Part shown: one piece after another, positions 1 through 8,882 of the stretch | Position numbering within the stretch: position 1 is the stretch's first letter | Layout: every line of letters begins with the position of its first letter | Assembly: GCA_013298025.1 (NCBI GenBank) | Contig: JAAFJE010000016.1 | Location: forward strand, 82,729 to 146,728 | DNA: 64,000 nt | DNA from: Cytophagales bacterium | GTDB lineage: Bacteria; Bacteroidota; Bacteroidia; Cytophagales; Spirosomataceae | Reading direction: 5' to 3' | Position numbers and translations under genes: made by a program | The notes under the pieces: generated by a model | What the model saw: only the letters and a program-made list of their open reading frames with translations | Databases searched by the model: none | What the model was told of the DNA's origin: nothing

Positions 1-693
1 GGGCGACAAGCCTCTGACAAAATTATGTACCGCTTGGGCCGTTTGCTGCCAGTTAATTTGACACGTTTCTTTAAAAATTTTGGGAGCATGACGCAGCTCT
101 TGGTTTTCGTCTTGTGGCATTTGTGGGTACGAGCCTTGTGCAATTGCTTGTACGGTAGTAAGCACCAAGTTTGCTCCTTTGTACATCAAACGCTCATACA
201 CTTCGCCTACGGTGTCGTTGGGAGCAATGGGTTCTTTTTCTTGAAAAATGATAGAACCTGTATCTATTTCATGTTTTAAGAAAAAAGTAGTCACGCCTGT
301 TTCGGTTTCTCCATTGATAATAGCCCAGTTGATAGGAGCGGCCCCACGGTATTGAGGCAACAACGAGCCATGCAAATTGAATGTTCCGAGTGGGGGCATA
401 TTCCAAACTACTTCGGGGAGCATTCTGAATGCCACAACAATTTGCAAATCAGCCTGATAGCTTTTGAGTTCTTCTAAAAATGCAGGAGCTTTGAGTTTTT
501 CTGGTTGTAATAAAGGAATATGCGGTGCATGATTGACTACATATTCTTTTACCGCCGACATCCCTAATTTTTGTCCACGCCCCACAGGCTTGTCGGGGGC
601 TGTCACCACAGCTACTACATTACAATGATTTTCAACCAATACCTTGAGGCTTGCTACGGCAAACTCGGGCGTACCCATAAAAATAATTCTCAT
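1..693 (-). CDS. fmt: Methionyl-tRNA formyltransferase, 5' part (cut by window edge)
   Basis: Reading the minus strand from the ATG at 693 gives an uninterrupted 231-codon frame to the window edge. It starts MRIIFMGTPEFAVASLK and continues with the formyl-folate binding signature of Fmt (NLHGSLLPQYRGAAPINWAI) and DTGSII further on. The enzyme formylates Met-tRNA(fMet) with 10-formyl-tetrahydrofolate for translation initiation. The usual length is about 305-315 residues, so the C-terminal quarter, including the end of the tRNA-binding domain, lies outside the window. The family identification is secure from these motifs. It is divergent from greA and separated from it by about 370 bp. Confidence 0.95.
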   Translation of the reverse strand, partial: MRIIFMGTPEFAVASLKVLVENHCNVVAVVTAPDKPVGRGQKLGMSAVKEYVVNHAPHIPLLQPEKLKAPAFLEELKSYQADLQIVVAFRMLPEVVWNMPPLGTFNLHGSLLPQYRGAAPINWAIINGETETGVTTFFLKHEIDTGSIIFQEKEPIAPNDTVGEVYERLMYKGANLVLTTVQAIAQGSYPQMPQDENQELRHAPKIFKETCQINWQQTAQAVHNFVRGLSP

Positions 694-802
694 ATTATAT
701 ACATTAGTCTTGCTAGTCTTGACGTTTCTCTTGTTGGGTAAGCATAACTCAATCCTTACATTTTATATTTATTCTTCTAATAACACAAAAAAATAATTAG
801 AT

Positions 803-833
803 TTTGAAAACGCTTAAAAATGCTTTATCTTTG
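803..833 (+). promoter_or_regulatory. Bacteroidota-type promoter upstream of greA
   Basis: TTTG at 803-806 and TATCTTTG at 826-833 are separated by 19 nt. This fits the Bacteroidota sigma consensus of TTTG (-33) and TAnnTTTG (-7). Transcription would start around 838-840, just before a short leader ORF and an intrinsic terminator. It is inferred from consensus only. Confidence 0.6.
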
Positions 834-853
834 TTCTCTCAATTCTAAAAAAT

Positions 854-889
854 ATGAAAAGAGTCAGACGCATAACATTCATAGAGTAG
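854..889 (+). CDS. Possible 11-codon leader peptide MKRVRRITFIE
   Basis: An ATG about 15 nt after the predicted transcription start opens an 11-codon frame, MKRVRRITFIE, ending in TAG at 887-889. It is highly basic and followed 37 nt later by a hairpin with a T-tract (926-955). The order promoter, short ORF, terminator, greA resembles a transcription-attenuation leader. It could equally be a non-coding leader or a small independent RNA. There is no homology evidence, only position and architecture. Confidence 0.35.
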   Translation: MKRVRRITFIE

Positions 890-925
890 CTTCAATTTTT
901 CTGCAAAGGTCTTAAAAAATCTTGT

Positions 926-955
926 AGAACGGTTGGAAGCCGTTCTTTTTTGTTT
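926..955 (+). terminator. Intrinsic terminator/attenuator in the greA leader
   Basis: A 7-bp stem (AGAACGG at 926-932, CCGTTCT at 940-946) with a 7-nt loop is followed by TTTTTGTTT. It sits between the predicted promoter and greA, so it would end a roughly 110-nt transcript or attenuate greA. Confidence 0.65.
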
Positions 956-1062
956 GTTAGGAGTGCTGAAAGACGTACAATTATTGGTTTTGCTGGCAAG
1001 TTTTTGTCAGTAATTTTTTTTGTATCTAACTCAATTTGAAAATATAAACATCGTATAAAAAC

Positions 1063-1536
1063 ATGGCAAAGATACAGTATTATACCCAAGAAAAGCTAGA
1101 CGAGCTAAGAGCCGAGCTTCAGTATTTAAAGATTCAGGGGCGTGCCGATATGGCAAGACAAATTGCCGAAGCACGTGACAAAGGGGATTTGAGTGAAAAC
1201 GCAGAGTACGATGCCGCCAAAGATGCACAGGGCTTGTTGGAGTTGAAGATTTCTAAAATGGAAGAAATCATTGCTAATGCAAGGGTATTAGACGAATCGA
1301 ACATTGATACTTCTAAAGTATCTATTTTATCAAAAGTTCGTATCAAAAACCGTAAAAACGGGGCGGTTGTCACTTATACATTGGTTTCGGAAGAGGAAGC
1401 CGACTTAAAAGCGGGTAAAATCTCTATTTCATCGCCTTTTGGGAGAGGGCTTTTTGGGAAAAAAGTAGGCGATATTGCCGAGGTGGTTGCACCTGCGGGC
1501 AAACTTGAATTCGACATCTTAGAAATTTCGAGATAA
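1063..1536 (+). CDS. greA: Transcription elongation factor GreA
   Basis: The 157-residue protein has the two-part GreA architecture. An N-terminal coiled coil (about residues 5-75) contains DKGDLSENAEYDAAK, whose acidic tip residues act in RNA polymerase backtrack cleavage. A C-terminal FKBP-like domain (about 80-157) ends in ISSPFGRGLFGKKVGDIAEV. It binds the secondary channel of RNA polymerase and rescues backtracked complexes by stimulating transcript cleavage. The length is normal for the family. The ATG at 1063 is the first in frame and gives the expected N-terminus. The gene stands alone between the upstream leader terminator (926-955) and its own terminator at 1557-1592, so expression may depend on readthrough of the leader. 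Confidence 0.95.
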   Translation: MAKIQYYTQEKLDELRAELQYLKIQGRADMARQIAEARDKGDLSENAEYDAAKDAQGLLELKISKMEEIIANARVLDESNIDTSKVSILSKVRIKNRKNGAVVTYTLVSEEEADLKAGKISISSPFGRGLFGKKVGDIAEVVAPAGKLEFDILEISR

Positions 1537-1556
1537 TAAAACGATGTTTTGCTCTT

Positions 1557-1592
1557 AAAAAATCCTTGCGTATCATACGTCAAGGATTTTTT
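1557..1592 (+). terminator. Intrinsic terminator after greA
   Basis: An A-rich arm ending in AATCCTTGCGTAT pairs with ATACGTCAAGGATT followed by TTTT. There is one bulged base and the loop is minimal. It lies 20 bp after the greA stop codon. Confidence 0.8.
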
Positions 1593-1705
1593 GTTTTGCT
1601 ACCCCTAAAAAATATTTCTCATACGCTCTTGGGCTTTTTTTTCGTTTCTGTCTTTGTATATTTGTTTATTACATCTTTTGTTAGGGCATCCATACCCACA
1701 ACTTT

Positions 1706-3772
1706 ATGCAATTTTTATATCCAGCGTTTTTATGGGGTTTGGTGGCGATAAGCATACCTGTATTGGTACATTTATTTAACTTTCGCCGAACCAAAAAAAT
1801 CTATTTTACCAATGTAGCTTTTTTAAAGGCTGTTAATACCCGTACCTCTTCGTTCCGCAGGTTGAAGCACTTGCTGATTATGGCGGCTCGTATGTTGGCA
1901 ATTGCCTGTTTGGTATTGGCTTTTGCACAACCGTATTTGCCTGCCAAAAGTGGCTTAGACCTCAAAGGGCATATACTTACGAGCGTGTATATTGACAATT
2001 CGCTTTCGATGCAAAACAAAGAACATACGCAAAACAACCTCGATAGGGCTATTACTAAATTGGAAGAATTGCTTACGGTGTTTCCACAAAGTGCTATTAT
2101 GCAACTGGTTAGCAATATTTTTGGGGCTGACGAATACCATTTGGCGAATCCACAGCAAATCAAAGAGCGTACCACAAGCTTGCATTTTACCCATACGCCT
2201 CGTAGTTTGTTGCAGGTGTATCAACGCCAAACCCATTTGGCTGCCAAACACACTACACAAGGCGGTACACAACACATTTGGTTTAGTGATTTTCAAAAAA
2301 GTACGACCGGTGATTTGCGTAAGTTACAAGTAGGAGCAAACGACCGCCTTTTTTTAGTGCCAGTACAAGCCCCTGCCGTACAAAACGTATTTGTCGATTC
2401 GCTGTGGTTGAGTACGCCTTTTGTGCGTACCATGCAAGGCAATACCTTGGTGGTAAAGCTGATGAATACAGGCAATAATGCCATTCAAAATTTATCCATT
2501 AGGCTTTTTCTCGACGACATCCAAGTGGCTTCGTCGGTAGTAAATTTGCCTGCCAACCAAGGTGCTACAACAACGTTTCAGGTGACGCTGAAAGATAAAA
2601 CGTTTAAAAAAGGACGCATTTCTTTCGACGATACACCTATTACTTTCGACAACGATTATTACTTTGTGTTGCAACCAAGTCCAGCGATTCAAATTGCCCA
2701 TATCTATAGCCAAGACGTTACAGAGCCTTATATCAAACACGTTTTTGAAAACGATAGTGTATTTCAAATCAAAAGTCAATTGGCCAATAATATCGACGTA
2801 GGACAACTCCAAACCGCCGATTTACTCATTGTAGAAGGCTTGCCAAGCATTGATGGAAGCTTGAAAACAGCCCTCGACGAGTTTGTGAGCGGTGGTGGTT
2901 CGGTGCTGGTGATTCCTTCGCAAACGCCCAATGTGGCGAGTTACCAAGCTTTTTTAGGAAATTATGGTATCAGAAATGTACAGCAAATTGGCAATAAACC
3001 GAGTAATCCTCAACTATTAGCCGAACCGCCTGCCAATACAGGTTTTTATGCCGATATTTTCGACCAAAGTTTACAACAAAAATTGGTACAAATGCCTTCG
3101 CAAAATGCCTTACTTTCGTGGCAAGTAGCAGGCGAAAAGATTCTTCGTTTCAGAAATGACCAAGCCTTTTTGAGTGTGTCGAAAGCCAAACAAGGAGCCG
3201 TGTATTTGCTGGCATCGCCTTTGAGCCAAGCTTGGGGCGAGCTAAGTCATAACGCTATTTTTGTGCCAACCATGTATAAAATTGCGGCACTCAGTGCCAG
3301 ACAAGAGCCCTTGGCGTATTCGTTTGCAGCCCATAATTTTAGGATAGATTTACCCAATATGCCTGATAAAAATGCCCGTTTTAGCCTAAAAAATCAGCAG
3401 TTGGAGCTATTGCCTGTGCAATATTTGGTAGGAAAACAACTGACTATCGAACTGCCAAAATCGAACGAACTACAAGATAATCAACGGGTTGAATCGGGAT
3501 ATTATGAATTGATGCTCAACGGTAAGCCACAGCGATTGCTTGCTTTCAACCATAGCCATGCCGAATCGCAAATGCGTTTTTATAGTACCGAAGAGCTCAA
3601 GCAATTAGTAGCAGGACAAAAAAATATACAGGTATTTGATAAACTTGACGATGCCGCTTTGGTTAAGACTTTTAAGGAGCAATATTTCGGACAAGCCCTT
3701 TGGAAGTATTTTCTGGGAGCAGCTTTGCTATTTTTAGCCATAGAAATACTTTTGATTAAATTTTACCGATAA
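1706..3772 (+). CDS. BatA-domain membrane protein (N-terminal double-transmembrane domain)
   Basis: This 688-residue protein begins with the Bacteroidota BatA signature. A first membrane segment (about residues 4-25, FLWGLVAISIPVLVHLFNF) is followed by a basic RRTKKIYFTNVAFLK stretch and a second segment near residues 55-78. The large central region (about 80-650) resembles a degenerate von Willebrand A/glutamine-amidotransferase-like fold, with DNSLSMQNKEH near residue 95 corresponding to a MIDAS-like DxSxS. A final membrane helix lies at about 668-685. Family members are thought to act at the cell envelope in aerotolerance or assembly, but no reaction is established. An upstream in-frame start is not needed because ATG 1706 gives the canonical MQFLYPAFLWGL start. 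Confidence 0.85.
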   Translation: MQFLYPAFLWGLVAISIPVLVHLFNFRRTKKIYFTNVAFLKAVNTRTSSFRRLKHLLIMAARMLAIACLVLAFAQPYLPAKSGLDLKGHILTSVYIDNSLSMQNKEHTQNNLDRAITKLEELLTVFPQSAIMQLVSNIFGADEYHLANPQQIKERTTSLHFTHTPRSLLQVYQRQTHLAAKHTTQGGTQHIWFSDFQKSTTGDLRKLQVGANDRLFLVPVQAPAVQNVFVDSLWLSTPFVRTMQGNTLVVKLMNTGNNAIQNLSIRLFLDDIQVASSVVNLPANQGATTTFQVTLKDKTFKKGRISFDDTPITFDNDYYFVLQPSPAIQIAHIYSQDVTEPYIKHVFENDSVFQIKSQLANNIDVGQLQTADLLIVEGLPSIDGSLKTALDEFVSGGGSVLVIPSQTPNVASYQAFLGNYGIRNVQQIGNKPSNPQLLAEPPANTGFYADIFDQSLQQKLVQMPSQNALLSWQVAGEKILRFRNDQAFLSVSKAKQGAVYLLASPLSQAWGELSHNAIFVPTMYKIAALSARQEPLAYSFAAHNFRIDLPNMPDKNARFSLKNQQLELLPVQYLVGKQLTIELPKSNELQDNQRVESGYYELMLNGKPQRLLAFNHSHAESQMRFYSTEELKQLVAGQKNIQVFDKLDDAALVKTFKEQYFGQALWKYFLGAALLFLAIEILLIKFYR

Positions 3773-3799
3773 ATTAGTAAACAACTAAATCACAAAACC

Positions 3800-4261
3800 A
3801 TGTCATTACAAAAAGGAGACAAAGCCCCCTTATTTACCTTGTACAACACTGAAAGACAAGAAGTGTCGTTGGCCGATTATGCAGGAAAAAACGTTGTATT
3901 GTTGTTTTTTCCTTTTGCTTTCACCAGTGTTTGTACGGCAGAATTATGTGAAATGCGTGACAACATCGCCACGTATGCGAGCCTAAACGCCGAAATCTTG
4001 GCGGTGTCGGTCGATTCTTTGTTTACATTAGGGAAATTCAAAGAAGAGCAAAGCTTGCCATTTCCTTTGTTGTCTGATTTCAACAAAGAAGTATCAAAAA
4101 CCTACGATTGCTTGTACGAAAGCTTTGCTTTTGGCACAAAAGGCGTGTCGAAACGTTCGGCATTTGTGATTGATACCGAGGGCGTAATTCAATATGCAGA
4201 AGTATTAGAAAATGCAGGCGAAGTACCCAACTTTACGGCAGTAAAAGCGGCATTGGCTTAA
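3800..4261 (+). CDS. Peroxiredoxin (AhpC/TSA family)
   Basis: The 153-residue thioredoxin-fold peroxidase has its peroxidatic cysteine in FAFTSVCTAELCEMRD (Cys about residue 45), preceded by VVLLFFPFAF. The conserved threonine of the PxxxTxxC signature is present and the proline position is FPFAFT. The protein reduces hydroperoxides in the cytoplasm. A second cysteine follows in AELCEM and a third at TYDCLY, so the resolving mechanism (1-Cys AhpE-like or atypical 2-Cys) cannot be fixed by eye. It lies 27 bp after the BatA-domain gene and may be cotranscribed with it. It ends at a strong bidirectional terminator shared with rplI. Confidence 0.9.
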   Translation: MSLQKGDKAPLFTLYNTERQEVSLADYAGKNVVLLFFPFAFTSVCTAELCEMRDNIATYASLNAEILAVSVDSLFTLGKFKEEQSLPFPLLSDFNKEVSKTYDCLYESFAFGTKGVSKRSAFVIDTEGVIQYAEVLENAGEVPNFTAVKAALA

Positions 4262-4266
4262 AAGCA

Positions 4267-4310
4267 AAAAGGCATGAATAAAAGTTATTACATTTATTCA
4301 TGCCTTTTTA
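4267..4310. terminator. Bidirectional terminator between peroxiredoxin and rplI
   Basis: A perfect 17-bp stem, AAAAAGGCATGAATAAA (4267-4283) with its complement at 4294-4310, has a 10-nt loop and gives a U-tract on either strand. It separates convergent genes. Confidence 0.9.
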
Positions 4311-4331
4311 TACAAAAGTTGTGCTAAAAGA

Positions 4332-4775
4332 TTAGTCAGCTACAACTGTGAATTGCACTTTGTGTTTCACTTCTTTGTGAAGGTCTAAAGTAGCAGTATA
4401 TTCACCGATAAATTTCACTTCGGTATCCAAAGCGATTTTCTTACGGTCCACTTCAAAACCTTTCTCTTTCAAAGCTTCAGAGATTTGGATGCTCGTAACA
4501 CGACCGAAGATTTTGCCACTTTCACCCACTTTCGCAGCGATAGTAAGCGAAGTATCACCGATAGAATCGGCCAAGGTTTGAGCGTCTAATTTAATTTTCT
4601 CAGCTTTGTGAGCAACTTGTTTCAAGTTTTCAGCAAGGATTTTCTTGTTAGTTGGCGTTGCCATTACAGCAAAACCTTGCGGAATAAGATAGTTACGGCC
4701 ATAACCAGGCTTCACCGTAACGATGTCGTTTTTATAACCAAGACCTGCGATGTCAGTCTTTAAGATGATTTCCAT
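4332..4775 (-). CDS. rplI: 50S ribosomal protein L9
   Basis: The 147-residue protein begins MEIILKTDIAGLGYKNDIV, followed by VKPGYGRNYLIPQGFA, the L9 N-terminal domain signature. A central helix rich in Lys and Glu (about 45-75) and a C-terminal RNA-binding domain follow. An in-frame ATG at 4787 (MTNT extension) exists, but homologues start at MEIIL, so 4775 is chosen. L9 binds 23S rRNA domain V at the base of the L1 stalk. It is the last gene of the rpsF-rpsR-rplI operon read leftwards and is followed by the shared terminator at 4267-4310. Confidence 0.95.
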   Translation of the reverse strand: MEIILKTDIAGLGYKNDIVTVKPGYGRNYLIPQGFAVMATPTNKKILAENLKQVAHKAEKIKLDAQTLADSIGDTSLTIAAKVGESGKIFGRVTSIQISEALKEKGFEVDRKKIALDTEVKFIGEYTATLDLHKEVKHKVQFTVVAD

Positions 4776-4852
4776 TGTATTTGTCAAAGATTTTTAGTTG
4801 ATGGTTGTTGTAACAACCCTAAACTTTTCACGTAAATCAGAGGAGGCTTGTC

Positions 4853-5104
4853 CTATTTCAAACCATCTGCAACGTAAGGCATAAGAGCCAAGTGACGAGC
4901 ACGTTTTACGGCTTGAGCCACTTTTCTTTGGAATTTCAAAGAAGTTCCAGTAATACGACGAGGAAGAATTTTACCTTGTTCGTTTACCAATTTCAATAAG
5001 AAATCTGGGTTTTTGTAATCAATGTATTTGATGCCTGATTTTTTGAAACGGCAATATTTTTTGCGTACTACGCTTTTGTCAACTGGTTCGTTTACTAAAG
5101 TCAT
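4853..5104 (-). CDS. rpsR: 30S ribosomal protein S18
   Basis: The 83-residue basic protein contains the S18 core ([19 protein letters not shown] and [29 protein letters not shown]). S18 binds S6 on the platform of the small subunit, and its gene lies between rpsF and rplI as in most bacteria. It sits 46 bp after rpsF and 77 bp before rplI. The length is normal. Confidence 0.95.
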   Translation of the reverse strand: MTLVNEPVDKSVVRKKYCRFKKSGIKYIDYKNPDFLLKLVNEQGKILPRRITGTSLKFQRKVAQAVKRARHLALMPYVADGLK

Positions 5105-5150
5105 GATGTTAAGTCAGTTAAATGTTGTTGGATTCGACCTAATAGGAACA

Positions 5151-5513
5151 TTATTCAGCTTTCGCTTCTTGTTTTTTACCTACTAACCCTTTGCTCTTAC
5201 GCTCGTTGTATGCCACAGCGTGCTTATCAAGTGCTATTGTCAAATAACGGATAACTTTCTCGTCACGCTTATACTCGATTTCCAATTTAGCAACCAAGGT
5301 AGGAGGTGCTTGGAATTCAAAGATTTGGTAGTAACCAGTCGTTTTGTTTTGAATAGGGTACGCCAGCTTACGAATGCCCCATGCTTCCTCATTGATGATT
5401 TCAGCACCGTTATCGGTCAAAACTTTTTTAAATTTTTCAACGGCGTCCTTTGTCTGCTGTTCTGACAAAACGGGAGTTAAGATGAACACCGTTTCATAAT
5501 TACGTAATTCCAT
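5151..5513 (-). CDS. rpsF: 30S ribosomal protein S6
   Basis: The start MELRNYETVFILTPVLSEQQ is the typical S6 beginning, giving 120 residues. The motif WGIRKLAYPIQNKTTGYYQIFEF confirms the family. A longer frame opens at 5585, but that start lies inside the promoter at 5555-5586, so 5513 is the real one. S6 pairs with S18 on the 30S platform. The C-terminal tail GKKQEAKAE is short and charged. It is the first gene of the operon. Confidence 0.95.
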   Translation of the reverse strand: MELRNYETVFILTPVLSEQQTKDAVEKFKKVLTDNGAEIINEEAWGIRKLAYPIQNKTTGYYQIFEFQAPPTLVAKLEIEYKRDEKVIRYLTIALDKHAVAYNERKSKGLVGKKQEAKAE

Positions 5514-5554
5514 AAAAATGATAAAATTGTTAAACTGTTTTTTTAAAAGGACTG

Positions 5555-5586
5555 CAAAATTAACAGCTTTTGTTATAAAAAGCAAA
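5555..5586 (-). promoter_or_regulatory. Promoter of the rpsF-rpsR-rplI operon
   Basis: On the minus strand, TTTG (5583-5586) and TAATTTTG (5555-5562) are 20 nt apart, a near-ideal Bacteroidota promoter. The same TAATTTTGCAGTCC block occurs in the tRNA-Pro promoter at 32.55 kb. The rest of 5586-5871 shows no recognisable gene. Confidence 0.75.
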
Positions 5587-5871
5587 TGTAATCTGTAATT
5601 TTTTGATAGTCAGGGAGGTAATAATATTTACGCAAAATAGTATTGGTAAAGATGTATCAGACAAGCAACGATAACATTTATATAATTGCTCCCAACACAC
5701 GCTACCCTGCTCTATCCTTTTAACATCACGACTTTTAGATGGAAAATGAGTAAAATTGTTAGACCAAAAGCTTTATGTACGAAAAGAGACTATTCTCCCC
5801 AACTTTAGCATTAATTAACACAACTATTATGTAGGCTTTTAGGAGCTTACCAAACACTCAATTGATTTAGT

Positions 5872-7233
5872 ATGATACAAAAATGTATGAAAGCGTTGGT
5901 TGTTTTGACCTTACTTTCTTTTGGTAGCATGGCACAAAAAGAACAATGGACTCCGTTGTTTGATGGTAAAACGCTCAAAGGCTGGAAGCAACTTGGCGGA
6001 CAAGCCAAGTATGAAGTGAAAAACGGAGAAATTATTGGTACAACGGTTGCCAATACGCCTAATTCCTTTTTATGTACCGAAAAAGAGTACGGTGATTTTA
6101 TATTAGAACTCGACCTCAAAGTGGCAGAAGGCATGAACTCTGGGATTCAATTCCGTAGTTTATCGAAACCCGACTACCAAAATGGCCGTGTGCATGGCTA
6201 CCAAGTAGAAGTGGACCCCTCTGACCGCAACTGGTCTGGCGGATTGTATGACGAAGGACGCAGAGATTGGTTGTACATTCCGAATATCAATCCTGAAGGA
6301 AAAAAGGCATTCAAGCATAACGAACAATGGAACCACTACCGTGTAGAAGCCATTGGCAACACGATTCGTACTTGGGTAAACGACATTCCTGTTTCGAGCT
6401 TGATTGACGACGTAACTGCCCAAGGGTTCATCGCCTTGCAGGTGCATTCGATTTATGGCAATATGAAGGAAGGCATGGAAATTCGTTGGAAAAATATCAA
6501 AATCCAAACCCAAAACCTCAAGCCTCGTCCTGCCGATGCTACGCCTGTGATAAACCTTACCCTCAATAACTTGTCGGCATTAGAACAAGCCCAAGGCTTT
6601 AAGTTGTTGTTTAATGGCAAAGATTTTACGGGTTGGAGAGCCGTGCATTCAGATAAAATGCCTGAAAAACGTTGGAAAGTAGAAAATGGCACTATCAATA
6701 TAAGTCCTTCCGATGGCTCTGAAACAGGCAACGACATCGTTACGACCGAGCAGTATGGTGCATTTGAAATTACGTTTGAATTTAAGTTAACTGATGGGGC
6801 AAATTCAGGTTTGAAATATTTTGTCAACGAACAATTCGATTCAGGAGGCAAATCGGGTGTTGGCTTAGAGTTTCAAGTACTAGACGATGAAAAACACCCT
6901 GATGCTAAAATGGGGGTTGTGGGCAACCGCACGCTGGCGAGTTTGTACGACCTGATTCCTTCGTATAAGCCCGACAAACGTTTCCAAAGAAAAATTGGCG
7001 AATGGAACCAAGGCCGTGTGATTGTGTATCCAAACAATATCGTACAGCACTGGCTCAATGGCTTTAAAGTAGTAGAATACGAAAGAGGAAGTAATATTTT
7101 CAAGGCATTGGTTGCCCGCAGCAAATATGCCAAATACGATGGCTTTGGGTTGAATGAAAAAGGAAACATCCTTCTCCAAGACCACGGTGATAATGTTTCG
7201 TTCAGAAATATCAAAATCAGAGAGTTGAAGTAA
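5872..7233 (+). CDS. Exported protein with two DUF1080 (3-keto-disaccharide hydrolase) domains
   Basis: A signal peptide (KALVVLTLLSFGSMAQ, residues about 6-22) is followed by two copies of the DUF1080 jelly-roll. The first (about 25-210) starts WTPLFDGKTLKGWKQLGG; the second (about 235-450) starts FKLLFNGKDFTGWRAVH. Both contain the LFxGKxxxGW signature and the SGIQFRS/SGLKYFV core. This family is related to concanavalin-like glycan-binding and hydrolase folds, and some members hydrolyse 3-keto-glucosides in the periplasm. The next gene is a Tat-exported Gfo/Idh/MocA dehydrogenase, the class that makes or handles 3-keto sugars, which supports a joint role in glycoside breakdown (inference). 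The start may be 5872 or the ATG at 5887. Confidence 0.85.
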   Translation: MIQKCMKALVVLTLLSFGSMAQKEQWTPLFDGKTLKGWKQLGGQAKYEVKNGEIIGTTVANTPNSFLCTEKEYGDFILELDLKVAEGMNSGIQFRSLSKPDYQNGRVHGYQVEVDPSDRNWSGGLYDEGRRDWLYIPNINPEGKKAFKHNEQWNHYRVEAIGNTIRTWVNDIPVSSLIDDVTAQGFIALQVHSIYGNMKEGMEIRWKNIKIQTQNLKPRPADATPVINLTLNNLSALEQAQGFKLLFNGKDFTGWRAVHSDKMPEKRWKVENGTINISPSDGSETGNDIVTTEQYGAFEITFEFKLTDGANSGLKYFVNEQFDSGGKSGVGLEFQVLDDEKHPDAKMGVVGNRTLASLYDLIPSYKPDKRFQRKIGEWNQGRVIVYPNNIVQHWLNGFKVVEYERGSNIFKALVARSKYAKYDGFGLNEKGNILLQDHGDNVSFRNIKIRELK

Positions 7234-7344
7234 AAATAGTAACACAACAATAGAGGGTAGCGTCTTCAACGGCTATTGATTAGAAGACGCTACGATGAGT
7301 TTCCAATTTTACATTTCCCCATATTTAATTATTACTTATTTACC

Positions 7345-8682
7345 ATGGAAAGAAGAGATTTCGTCAAACAGTCGGCTATTGCTTCGTTAGGAGCTTTGGC
7401 ATTTAGCCCCAAATCATACAGCAGAATCATCGGTGCCAACGACCGTGTGAGGGTTGGTTGTGTTGGTTTTTCAGACCGCTTCAAAGCATCGCACGTACCG
7501 CCATTCAAAGAATTTATGAAAGAAATGAACTTTGAAATGGTGGCTCTTTCAGACCTTTGGAATCGTCGTCGTGATGAAGGCAAAGCATTTTTAGAAAAAG
7601 AACTAGGCGGAAGCATTACCACGTACCGCAACAACGATGAGTTGTATGCTTCTAAATCGGTCGATGCGGTGTTTATCTCAACGGCAGATTTTCAGCACGC
7701 CATTCATACCATCGAGGCTGTACAAGCAGGCTGCGATACTTATACCGAAAAGCCATTGGCCGAAACCATGGACGATGCCCGTGCGGTATTGAAAGCCGTA
7801 AAAGCTTCGGGGAAAATTGTACAAATTGGCTCACAACGCCGCAGTGGACCAAACTACTGGGCCGCCGACGAATTTATCAAATCGGGTAAATTTGGCGATA
7901 TTAAAATGGTAGAATTGATGTGGAACGTAAACCAACCGGGCCGTTGGAGAAGACCAGATCTCACTGCTATTTTGAAAGAATCGGACATCGACTGGAAACG
8001 CTTCTTAATCAACCGTCCTGCCGATACGTTTGACCCACGCAAATACTTAGAATACCGCTTGTTCTGGCCTTATTCGTCGGGTATTCCGGGGCAATGGATG
8101 AGCCACCAAATTGATACCGTACACTGGTTTAGTGGTTTGGCACATCCACGCAGTGCTGTTGCCAATGGCGGTATTTATCAATGGAACGACGGTCGTAAAA
8201 ATGCCGATACACTTACAGTTGTATTCGATTACGGCCCACTCAACGACCCAAGCAAAGGTTTCCAAGTGATGTTTACGAGCCGTTTCTCTAATTCGGCTGG
8301 AGGTACAAAAGAAATTTACTACTCGAATGGTGGAGAATTAAACCTCGACAACAACAAAGTGTCGCCTAACGGTGGTCTTGGTGCCAGAGAAGCCGCTGCG
8401 ATGGGACTAAAAGCTAATTTGTTGCCAGAATTTTCGTTGAGTCAAGCTTCTAAAGTAGAAACCAACGCCAATACGGGTTATGATATTCTTACGTCTGCCC
8501 ACATCAAAAACTGGATGGAATGCGTTCGTTCTCGTAAGCAACCCAATGCACCAATCGAAGCAGGGTATCAGCACTCTATTGCGTGTATCATGGCAAACGC
8601 TGCTTATCGTACAGGAGAAAGAGTAACTTTCGACGAAAAACGTCAAGAAGTATTGGCGGCAGGCAAAGTATTTAAGTATTAA
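7345..8682 (+). CDS. Tat-exported Gfo/Idh/MocA family oxidoreductase
   Basis: The protein has 445 residues when started at the ATG at 7345, which yields MERRDFVKQSAIASLGALAF, a twin-arginine-like signal. The earlier in-frame ATG at 7276 would bury this signal, so it was rejected. A Rossmann domain follows (VRVGCVGFSDR with DLWNRRRDEGKAFL) with TYTEKPLAETMDDARAVLKAV, the EKP motif of the Gfo/Idh/MocA family that supplies the catalytic lysine. The C-terminal dimerisation domain runs from about residue 160. Such proteins oxidise or epimerise sugars with tightly bound NAD(P). It lies 111 bp after the DUF1080 gene, in the same direction, and probably forms a transcription unit with it. Confidence 0.88.
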   Translation: MERRDFVKQSAIASLGALAFSPKSYSRIIGANDRVRVGCVGFSDRFKASHVPPFKEFMKEMNFEMVALSDLWNRRRDEGKAFLEKELGGSITTYRNNDELYASKSVDAVFISTADFQHAIHTIEAVQAGCDTYTEKPLAETMDDARAVLKAVKASGKIVQIGSQRRSGPNYWAADEFIKSGKFGDIKMVELMWNVNQPGRWRRPDLTAILKESDIDWKRFLINRPADTFDPRKYLEYRLFWPYSSGIPGQWMSHQIDTVHWFSGLAHPRSAVANGGIYQWNDGRKNADTLTVVFDYGPLNDPSKGFQVMFTSRFSNSAGGTKEIYYSNGGELNLDNNKVSPNGGLGAREAAAMGLKANLLPEFSLSQASKVETNANTGYDILTSAHIKNWMECVRSRKQPNAPIEAGYQHSIACIMANAAYRTGERVTFDEKRQEVLAAGKVFKY

Positions 8683-8740
8683 TGTAGAATTGTGAGTTAG
8701 CGTTTTAGTTTTGGGCAACTTACGAAGGTTCAAATAAAAT

Positions 8741-8777
8741 TGGCGTAGTGGCAACTCTTGCAGTTGCCACTACGCCA
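8741..8777. terminator. Perfect 16-bp hairpin after the oxidoreductase gene
   Basis: TGGCGTAGTGGCAACT (8741-8756) pairs perfectly with 8762-8777 across a 5-nt loop and is followed by AAAAA. It could terminate either strand, but the plus strand has no U-tract. GC is higher than in its surroundings, so a REP-like element is an alternative. Confidence 0.55.
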
Positions 8778-8882
8778 AAAAATGCCAATAATATTGAAAA
8801 CGCTTCTGAACAAGATAAAATCCTTCATAAAGCCCTAATCCGATACAGCAATTGAATTTTTCCTCCAAAGCACCAAACCGTT

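Noticed and set aside
5514..5585. 24-residue N-terminal extension of S6
   Set aside because: It contains the operon promoter (5555-5586), and homologues start at MELRNYE.
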